NCBI RefSeq assembly: GCF_030704685.1
Contig: NZ_JAUZDX010000016.1
Coordinates: 1 to 64,000, forward strand
Origin: Acidovorax sp. A1169
GTDB lineage: Bacteria > Pseudomonadota > Gammaproteobacteria > Burkholderiales > Burkholderiaceae_C
Direction: 5' to 3'
DNA length: 64,000 nucleotides
A program made the translations under genes and the position numbers. The notes under the pieces were generated by a model. The model did no database searches and was not told where the DNA came from. It worked only from the letters and a program-made list of their open reading frames with translations. Of the stretch, positions 58,174 to 64,000 are shown in pieces; the first letter of the stretch is position 1; each line of letters starts with the position of its first letter.

Positions 58174-58193
58174 TGCACCCACCAGTGGGTGCA
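58174..58193. promoter_or_regulatory. 20-bp inverted repeat between LysR and hydrolase genes
   Basis: TGCACCCAC-CA-GTGGGTGCA, perfect 9-bp arms, 17 bp from the LysR start and 130 bp from the hydrolase start. Probable regulator binding site, most simply autoregulation by the adjacent LysR protein. Confidence 0.55.
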
Positions 58194-58323
58194 GGGCAAT
58201 TCTCACACGCGGCCTGCGCTCGATTGTTGAGCTTTTGGAAACAGTGCAGTGGTGTTTGGCCTGTTTATCCGAAAGTCGCAAGGTACTACATTTCATCCAT
58301 CGTCAATCCAATGGGTCCATGCC

Positions 58324-59205
58324 ATGCAGCCCGATCGCTCGTCCCCCACATCGTCGCCTAGCCGTGCCGGAGCCTCCTCCAAGGCCCCTGGCGCCGCAGT
58401 GGGCGCCCCCCAGCGCGCCGACGCCACCATTGAGGTGGCCAAGGGCGAAGAGGTGGCAGTGCGCGTCTACGGGCGCAAGCTGCCCGGCAAGCCCTCGCCG
58501 CTGGTGGTGCACTTCCATGGTGGCGCATTCACCACGGGTGATCTGGATACCGGCTGCACCGTGGCCGACCTGCTTGAACGCGCCGGCGCCGTGGTGGTGT
58601 CGGTGGCCTACCCGCTCACGCCCTTCCCCCAGCCCGTCAACACCGGCTATGGGGTGCTGCAATGGGCCTTTCGCAACCGCGTCAAGCTCGGCGGGCAGGG
58701 CGCGCAGATCTACCTGGCTGGCGAAGAGGCCGGTGGCAACCTGGCCGCAGCCGTCTCGGTGATGGCGCGCGACCAGTCGCACCCGCCGCTGGCCGGGCAG
58801 ATTTTGCTGTCGCCCATGCTCGACCCCTGTGTGGGTACCGCGTCGGTGCGCGAAGCCACGGGCGATGCCACCGGCTGCAAATGGACCGAGGGCTGGCGCA
58901 ACTTTCTGCGCTGCCCGCGCGATGCCGAACACCCCTATGCCGTGCCGGCCACTGCGCACCGCCTGGCCGGCCTGCCGGCCACGCTGGTGATGGTGGGCGA
59001 CACCGACCCCATGCACGACGAGGCGCTGGCCTATGCCGCGCGCCTTGAGTCCGCCGGCCTGCTGGTGCGGCGCCATGTGTTTCCCAAAGCCGGAGAGATG
59101 CCCGAGGCCCTGGAGGCAGAGCAGCGCGAATGCCCCTGCGCCGAAGGCGCGCTGGTGCAGATCCGGCAGTTTTTCGAGGACACCCGATGTCCGGCCCCCA
59201 CCTGA
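58324..59205 (+). CDS. Alpha/beta-hydrolase (HSL-like) with degenerate catalytic triad
   Basis: 293 residues. The fold of the hormone-sensitive-lipase group is clear: oxyanion-hole motif VVHFHGGAFTTG (His65-Gly67), VVSVAYPLTPFPQPVN, and the Asp segment VMVGDTDPMHDEALAYAARL (Asp228). However, the nucleophile elbow is LAGEEAGGNLAAAV: Glu135 stands where GDSAGGN/GESAGGN has Ser, and the normal C-terminal H-G-F is replaced by VFPKAGEMPEAL. Classical esterase chemistry is therefore not expected. It lies between a divergent LysR gene and a MexEF pump. It could be a binding or regulatory protein or use another chemistry. Confidence 0.85.
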   Translation: MQPDRSSPTSSPSRAGASSKAPGAAVGAPQRADATIEVAKGEEVAVRVYGRKLPGKPSPLVVHFHGGAFTTGDLDTGCTVADLLERAGAVVVSVAYPLTPFPQPVNTGYGVLQWAFRNRVKLGGQGAQIYLAGEEAGGNLAAAVSVMARDQSHPPLAGQILLSPMLDPCVGTASVREATGDATGCKWTEGWRNFLRCPRDAEHPYAVPATAHRLAGLPATLVMVGDTDPMHDEALAYAARLESAGLLVRRHVFPKAGEMPEALEAEQRECPCAEGALVQIRQFFEDTRCPAPT

Positions 59206-59229
59206 GACCCCAGGGTTCGTAGGAAGTAG

Positions 59230-59260
59230 TTGACCTCAACTTAAGTTGAGGTTCGATACT
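59230..59260 (+). promoter_or_regulatory. MerR/SoxR-type promoter with 20-bp palindrome
   Basis: TTGACC (59230-59235), a 19-bp spacer and GATACT (59255-59260). The spacer region holds the perfect palindrome ACCTCAACTTAAGTTGAGGT (59233-59252), close to the SoxR half-site CCTCAA/TTGAGG. Over-long 19-bp spacers with a central palindrome are the mark of MerR-family activation. Reads rightward towards two tiny ORFs and mexE. No soxR-like gene is in the window. Confidence 0.72.
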
Positions 59261-59338
59261 CCCGCCACCCCACTTACCGAGCGAAGCGCTCACCCCGAAA
59301 TTTCCGGCCATTGGCGCCGGCGGGGAGAGGCTTTGCCC

Positions 59339-59455
59339 ATGACTGGCCAGGAGCCAGTGCAGGTGCCGTCTGCGAGCGGTACGGACCGACTGTTGCCCGC
59401 ATTTTTGCTGATCTGTTTTTTGCCAATTTCACTGACACGGAGGAATCGCCCATGA
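59339..59455 (+). CDS. Tiny ORF 1: 38-residue putative membrane peptide
   Basis: Starts at ATG 59339 after GGAGAGG with an 8-nt spacing. The product begins MTGQEPVQVPSASG, has one hydrophobic segment LLPAFLLICFLPISL (about residues 18-32) and a basic end TRRNRP, so it could be a single-pass membrane microprotein. Its TGA overlaps the ATG of the next tiny ORF (ATGA). Lies about 70 nt after the predicted start of the SoxR-type transcript. No homology recognised; coding status is inferred from signals only. Confidence 0.4.
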   Translation: MTGQEPVQVPSASGTDRLLPAFLLICFLPISLTRRNRP

Positions 59456-59538
59456 ACGTTATCCACCTGCAGGCTGGTGCACCCGGGAGCACTGCCACTG
59501 CCGACACGCCAGCCGCCGCCTTGTGTAGCCGGTGTTGA
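59452..59538 (+). CDS. Tiny ORF 2: 28-residue peptide ending CSRC
   Basis: ATG 59452 follows GGAGG with an 8-nt spacing and overlaps the stop of tiny ORF 1. The product begins MNVIHLQAGAPGSTATAD and ends AAALCSRC, i.e. two Cys at the very end. It ends 111 bp before mexE, so it may be a leader peptide or a small effector. Coding status rests on the strong Shine-Dalgarno and ATGA coupling. Confidence 0.38.
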   Translation: MNVIHLQAGAPGSTATADTPAAALCSRC

Positions 59539-59649
59539 CCTTGCCACGGCGTCAGTGTCCAGACTCCACCGCTCCCATTCCTCGTATCCGATTTTGAAAA
59601 CCACGTCGGGGTGTGCTCCACAAGGGCTGCCCCGCCACTGAAAGTCACC

Positions 59650-60891
59650 ATGAACTTCCATCTTCCCTTTCCCAAGCGCCCCCTGGGCCTGGCCACGCTG
59701 GCCACTGCCGTCACCGCCGTGGTGGCTTCGTCCGTGCTGGTGTTCCAGTCTCCTTCCGCCCAGGCGACTGACGGCGCAGCGCAGCCCCAGGCCGTGCCGG
59801 TCTCGGTGGCCGCCGTGCTGCAGCAGGACATCGCCCTGTGGGACGAGTTCTCGGGCCGGCTCGAAGCCGTGCAGCGCGTGGACATCCGCCCGCGCGTTTC
59901 GGGTGCGGTGCAGGCCGTGCACTTCCGTGAAGGCTCGCTGGTCAAGCAGGGCGACCTGCTGATCACCGTCGACCCGGCCCCCTATGCCGCCGAGGTGGAC
60001 CGCGCTGACGCCCAGGTCGCCGCAGCGCAGGCCCGCGTCTCCTACACCCGCAGCGAAATGGAGCGCGCCACGCGCCTGCTGCAGGAAAGCGCCATCGCCC
60101 AGCGCGAACACGACGAACGCCAGAACGCCCAGCGCGAGGCCGATGCCAACCTGCGTGCCGCCCAGGCGGCCCTGCAGGCCGCGCGCCTGAACCTCGGCTA
60201 CACCCAGGTGCGGGCCCCCGTGGCGGGCCGCGTGGGCCGCATCGAAGTCACCGTGGGCAATCTGGTGGCCTCGGGCGCCAGCGCGCCAGTGCTGACCACG
60301 CTGGTCTCGGTGAGCCCGATCTACGCGAGCTTCGACTCCGACGAGCAGATCGTGGTGAAGGCCCTGCAGGACCTCAAGTCCGGCAGCAGCGCGCGCACCC
60401 TGATCGAACGCATCCCCGTGCAGATGGGCACCGGCACCTCGGGCGGCACGCCGCACGTGGGCAAGCTGCAGCTCATCGACAACCAGGTCGATGCCAAGAG
60501 CGGCACGGTGCGCGTGCGCGCCGTGTTCGACAACGCCGACGGTGAACTCATCCCCGGCCAGTTCGCGCGCATCCGCATGGGCCAGTCGCGCAGCTCGCAG
60601 GCCATCCTGATCAACGAGCGCGCCGTGGGCACCGATCAGAGCAAGAAGTTCGTGCTGGTGGTAGGCGAGGGCAACAAGGCCGAGTACCGCGAAATCACGC
60701 TGGGCGCACCCGTCGAGGGTTTGCGCGTGGTCACCTCGGGCCTGAAGGCCGGCGAGACCATCATCGTCAACGGCCTGCAGCGCGTGCGCCCCGGCGCTGT
60801 CGTCGCCCCGCAATCCGTCCCCATGACCGCCAAGGCCGAGATCCCTGCAGACCGCAAGGAAGCCCGCGCCGCCAAGTCGCCTGCCGCATGA
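59650..60891 (+). CDS. RND efflux periplasmic adaptor (MexE-like)
   Basis: 413 residues from ATG 59650. Membrane-fusion protein joining an RND pump to an outer-membrane channel. N-terminal hydrophobic anchor/signal, then the lipoyl half-motif FSGRLEAVQRVDIRPRVSGAV, an alpha-helical hairpin (about 105-165; ERATRLLQESAIAQREHDER), the second lipoyl half LGYTQVRAPVAGRVGRIEV and beta-barrel/membrane-proximal domains. Closest in style to MexE of the multidrug MexEF-OprN type. No lipobox. mexF follows after 46 bp. Confidence 0.93.
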   Translation: MNFHLPFPKRPLGLATLATAVTAVVASSVLVFQSPSAQATDGAAQPQAVPVSVAAVLQQDIALWDEFSGRLEAVQRVDIRPRVSGAVQAVHFREGSLVKQGDLLITVDPAPYAAEVDRADAQVAAAQARVSYTRSEMERATRLLQESAIAQREHDERQNAQREADANLRAAQAALQAARLNLGYTQVRAPVAGRVGRIEVTVGNLVASGASAPVLTTLVSVSPIYASFDSDEQIVVKALQDLKSGSSARTLIERIPVQMGTGTSGGTPHVGKLQLIDNQVDAKSGTVRVRAVFDNADGELIPGQFARIRMGQSRSSQAILINERAVGTDQSKKFVLVVGEGNKAEYREITLGAPVEGLRVVTSGLKAGETIIVNGLQRVRPGAVVAPQSVPMTAKAEIPADRKEARAAKSPAA

Positions 60892-60937
60892 ACGGGCGCC
60901 CGCCTGAACGCCACGCCCGCATGCTGAAAGACCTGCC

Positions 60938-63900
60938 ATGAATCTGTCCCGCTTCTTCATCGACCGCCCCATCTTCGCCGGGGTGCTGTCGGTGCTCATC
61001 TTCCTCGGGGGGCTGATCGCGCTGCGCAGCCTGCCGATCTCTGAATACCCCGAAGTGGCTCCCCCCTCGGTGGTGGTGCGCGCCCAGTACCCGGGCGCCA
61101 ACCCCAAGGTCATCGCCGAAACCGTGGCCACGCCGCTGGAGGAATCCATCAACGGCGTGGAAGGCATGCTCTACATGGGCAGCCAGGCCACGACCGACGG
61201 CGTGATGACGCTGACCGTGACCTTCGCGCTGGGCACTGACCCCGACAAGGCCCAGCAGCTGGTGCAGAACCGCGTCTCGCAGGCCGAGCCGCGCCTGCCC
61301 GAGGAAGTGCGCCGCCTGGGCGTCACCACGGTCAAGAGCGCGCCCGACCTGACCATGGTCGTGCACATGGTCTCGCCCAACGGCCGCTATGACATCGACT
61401 ACCTGCGCAACTACGCCGTGCTCAACGTCAAGGACCGCCTCGCGCGCATCCAGGGTGTGGGCCAGGTGCAGATCTTCGGCGGTGGCGACTACTCCATGCG
61501 CGTCTGGCTCGACCCGCAGAAGGTCGCGCAGCGCGGCCTCTCGGCCAGCGACGTGGTGGCTTCCATCCGTGGCCAGAACGTGCAGGCCGCTGCCGGCGTG
61601 GTGGGCGCATCGCCCGGCTTGCCGGGTGTGGATCTGCAACTGTCCATCAACGCGCAAGGGCGCCTGCAGACCGAAGACGACTTCGGCGACATCATCGTCA
61701 AGACCGGCACCGATGGTGCGGTGACGCGCCTGCGCGACATCGCCCGCCTGGAGCTGGGTGCGGCCGACTATTCGCTGCGCTCGCTTCTCAACAACGACCC
61801 TGCCGTCGGTATGGGCGTGTTCCAGGCCCCGGGCTCCAATGCCCTGGAAATCTCGGCCAATGTGCGCAAGACCATGGACGAGCTGCAGAAGAACATGCCC
61901 GAGGGCGTGGAGTTCCGCATCGCCTACGACCCCACGCAGTTCGTGCGCGCCTCCATCAAGTCCGTGATCCAGACCCTGCTCGAAGCCATTGCGCTGGTGG
62001 TGGTGGTGGTGATTCTGTTCCTGCAGACCTGGCGTGCCTCCATCATCCCGCTGCTGGCCGTGCCGGTGTCGGTGGTGGGCACGTTTGCAGTGCTGCACCT
62101 GCTGGGCTTTTCGATCAACGCGCTGAGCCTGTTCGGCCTGGTGCTGGCCATCGGCATCGTGGTGGACGATGCCATCGTGGTGGTGGAGAACGTGGAGCGC
62201 AACATCGAGGCCGGCCTGACCCCGCGCGAGGCGACCTACCGCGCCATGCGCGAAGTCTCCGGCCCCATCATCGCCATTGCGCTGGTGCTGGTGGCGGTGT
62301 TCGTGCCGCTGGCCTTCATCAGCGGGCTCACGGGCCAGTTCTACCGCCAGTTCGCGGTCACCATCGCGATCTCCACGGTGATCTCGGCCATCAACTCGCT
62401 GACCCTGTCGCCCGCGCTCAGCGCGCTGCTGCTCAAGGGCCACAACGAGCCCAAGGACGCGCTCACGCGCGGCATGGACAAGGTGCTGGGCGGCGTGTTC
62501 CGTGGCTTCAACCGCGTGTTCCACCGGGGCTCCGAGGCCTACAGCGGCGGCGTCAAGCGCGTCATCGGCCGCAAGGCGCTGATGCTGGTGATCTACCTGG
62601 TGCTGGTGGGTGCGACCTTCGGCCTGTTCAAGCTGGTCCCGAGCGGTTTCGTGCCCGGCCAGGACAAGCAGTACCTGATCGGCTTTGCCCAGTTGCCCGA
62701 CGGCGCCACGCTGGACCGCACCGAGGACGTGATCCGCCGCATGGGCGACATCATGAAGAAGAACCCCAACGTGGAAGACGCCATCGCCTTCCCCGGCCTG
62801 TCGATCAACGGCTTCACCAACAGCTCCAACTCCGGCATCGTGTTCGCCACGCTCAAGCCCTTTGCCGAGCGCACCCGCGCCGACCAGAGCGGCGGCGCCG
62901 TGGCCGGCCAGTTGAACCAGTCGTTCGGTGCCATCCAGGAAGCCTTCATCGCCATGTTCCCGCCGCCACCGGTGGCGGGCCTGGGTACCACAGGCGGCTT
63001 CAAGCTGCAGATCGAGGACCGCGCATCGCTGGGCTACGAGGCCATGGACGGTGCCGTCAAGGCCTTCATGGCCAAGGCCTACCAGACGCCCGAGCTGGCC
63101 GGCCTGTTCACGAGCTGGCAGGTCAACGTGCCTCAGCTGTACGCGAACATCGACCGCACCAAGGCGCGCCAACTGGGCGTGCCCGTGACGGACATCTTCG
63201 AGACGCTGCAGATCTACCTGGGCAGCCTGTACGCCAACGACTTCAACCAGTTCGGCCGCACCTACAGCGTGCGCGTTCAGGCCGATGCGGCCTTCCGTGC
63301 CCGCAGCGACGACGTGGGCCTGCTCAAGGTGCGTTCCACCACCGGCGAGATGGTTCCGCTGTCGGCGCTGATGAAGCTTGAGCCGAGCTTCGGCCCCGAG
63401 CGTGCCATGCGCTACAACGGCTTTCTGGCCGCCGACGTGAACGGCCAGCCCGGTCCCGGCTTCTCGTCGGGCCAGGCCCAGGACGCCATCGAGCGCATTG
63501 CCGCCGAAACCCTGCCCAAGGGCATCGGCTTTGAGTGGACCGAGCTGACCTACCAGGAAATCCTGGCCGGCAATTCCGCCATGCTGGTGTTCCCCATCGC
63601 CATCCTGCTGGTGTTCCTGGTGCTGGCCGCGCAGTACGAAAGCCTGACCCTGCCGATTGCCATCATCCTGATCGTGCCCATGGGCCTTTTGGCCGCGATG
63701 ACGGGCGTGTGGCTCAGCAACGGGGACAACAATGTGTTCACCCAGATCGGGCTCATCGTGCTGGTGGGGCTATCGGCGAAGAACGCGATCCTGATCGTGG
63801 AGTTCGCCCGCGAGCTGGAGTTTGCCGGGCGCACACCCGTGCAGGCCGCCATCGAGGCCAGTCGCCTGCGGCTGCGCCCCATCCTGATGACCTCGCTGGC

Positions 63901-64000
63901 CTTCGTGATGGGCGTGCTGCCCCTGGTGCTGTCCACCGGGGCCGGTGCCGAGATGCGCAGCGCCATGGGCGTGGCGGTGTTCGCCGGGATGATCGGAGTG
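60938..64000 (+). CDS. RND efflux permease (MexF-like), truncated by window edge
   Basis: Open for 1021 codons from ATG 60938 with no stop before 64000; the family is about 1,050-1,060 residues, so only the last few dozen residues are missing. Inner-membrane proton-driven multidrug exporter of the HAE1 group. Starts MNLSRFFIDRPIFAGVLSVL; TM4 carries the proton-relay pair in IVVDDAIVVVENVERN (Asp410, Asp411) and TM10 the relay Lys in GLSAKNAILIVEFA (about Lys948). Two large periplasmic loops follow TM1 and TM7. An outer-membrane factor may lie beyond the edge. Confidence 0.95.
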   Translation, partial: MNLSRFFIDRPIFAGVLSVLIFLGGLIALRSLPISEYPEVAPPSVVVRAQYPGANPKVIAETVATPLEESINGVEGMLYMGSQATTDGVMTLTVTFALGTDPDKAQQLVQNRVSQAEPRLPEEVRRLGVTTVKSAPDLTMVVHMVSPNGRYDIDYLRNYAVLNVKDRLARIQGVGQVQIFGGGDYSMRVWLDPQKVAQRGLSASDVVASIRGQNVQAAAGVVGASPGLPGVDLQLSINAQGRLQTEDDFGDIIVKTGTDGAVTRLRDIARLELGAADYSLRSLLNNDPAVGMGVFQAPGSNALEISANVRKTMDELQKNMPEGVEFRIAYDPTQFVRASIKSVIQTLLEAIALVVVVVILFLQTWRASIIPLLAVPVSVVGTFAVLHLLGFSINALSLFGLVLAIGIVVDDAIVVVENVERNIEAGLTPREATYRAMREVSGPIIAIALVLVAVFVPLAFISGLTGQFYRQFAVTIAISTVISAINSLTLSPALSALLLKGHNEPKDALTRGMDKVLGGVFRGFNRVFHRGSEAYSGGVKRVIGRKALMLVIYLVLVGATFGLFKLVPSGFVPGQDKQYLIGFAQLPDGATLDRTEDVIRRMGDIMKKNPNVEDAIAFPGLSINGFTNSSNSGIVFATLKPFAERTRADQSGGAVAGQLNQSFGAIQEAFIAMFPPPPVAGLGTTGGFKLQIEDRASLGYEAMDGAVKAFMAKAYQTPELAGLFTSWQVNVPQLYANIDRTKARQLGVPVTDIFETLQIYLGSLYANDFNQFGRTYSVRVQADAAFRARSDDVGLLKVRSTTGEMVPLSALMKLEPSFGPERAMRYNGFLAADVNGQPGPGFSSGQAQDAIERIAAETLPKGIGFEWTELTYQEILAGNSAMLVFPIAILLVFLVLAAQYESLTLPIAIILIVPMGLLAAMTGVWLSNGDNNVFTQIGLIVLVGLSAKNAILIVEFARELEFAGRTPVQAAIEASRLRLRPILMTSLAFVMGVLPLVLSTGAGAEMRSAMGVAVFAGMIGV

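Larger units (their letters stand above)
59206..59649 (+). other. 444-bp region between hydrolase and mexE genes
   Basis: No conventional gene. It holds the SoxR-type promoter, the two coupled tiny ORFs, a small GAGCG-AAG-CGCTC hairpin near 59279-59291, and a final 111 bp without recognisable features before mexE. Confidence 0.7.

Noticed and set aside
59261..59649. Riboswitch in the mexE leader
   Set aside because: No known riboswitch core recognised; only a weak short hairpin and the two tiny ORFs are visible.
60767..63172. An 801-codon minus-strand open frame
   Set aside because: Antisense to the mexF-like permease, whose sense frame has full RND motifs.

Overview
The window is a gene-dense, high-G+C stretch of an ordinary bacterial chromosome. 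Gene content points to a beta-proteobacterium of the order Burkholderiales, most likely family Comamonadaceae (Acidovorax-like). Supporting signs are the orphan Bug/TctC binding proteins, the pyrG-kdsA-DUF1330-eno-ftsB string, a parE-transglycosylase-parC operon, MutL with a DMHAAHER endonuclease motif, and several 4-bp start/stop overlaps using GTG starts. This assignment is inference from family knowledge, not a database match. I see no insertion sequence, prophage, CRISPR array, rRNA or tRNA.

Layout. 1-9 kb: glutamate dehydrogenase, a periplasmic glycerophosphodiesterase, an outer-membrane-like protein, mutL, a DedA protein, a glycine-zipper lipoprotein, a chemoreceptor and a cupin. 9-24 kb: amiC-tsaE facing queG, a hydroxyacid dehydrogenase, a coupled AEC transporter/GDSL esterase pair, xerD between two Bug proteins, two tandem EAL-HDOD paralogues, a ferritin-like DUF455 protein, gamma carbonic anhydrase, Hsp33 and a small CZB protein. 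24-36 kb: the pyrG-to-ftsB housekeeping string, divergent coaBC and dut, lipoproteins, a SlyD-like isomerase and the ribosomal oxygenase roxA. 35-45 kb: dapA-bamC-MBL hydrolase, a methyltransferase, a 55-residue membrane protein missed by length cut-offs, an MFS exporter and parE-transglycosylase-parC. 45-53 kb: a second chemoreceptor, RidA, comEC and the ATP-grasp/alpha-E pair. 53-64 kb is the most accessory part: LysR/nitrilase, MocR/DJ-1, LysR/degenerate hydrolase and a MexEF-type RND pump whose permease runs off the right edge.

The most interesting locus is 57.2-64 kb. A 20-bp perfect palindrome lies inside a promoter with a 19-bp spacer (MerR/SoxR architecture), about 390 bp upstream of mexE. 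Just downstream are two previously unlisted tiny ORFs (38 and 28 codons), each with a strong Shine-Dalgarno sequence and joined by an ATGA overlap. The neighbouring alpha/beta hydrolase has Glu where the family has its catalytic Ser and lacks the catalytic His, so it is probably not an esterase. Other points of note are a recurring leaderless-type start layout (a TANNNT-like hexamer 6-7 nt before the start codon, usually without a Shine-Dalgarno) at mutL, parE, coaBC, comEC, xerD and others, a CZB domain with Asp in place of the redox Cys, and two adjacent palindromes before a tiny Ala-rich lipoprotein.
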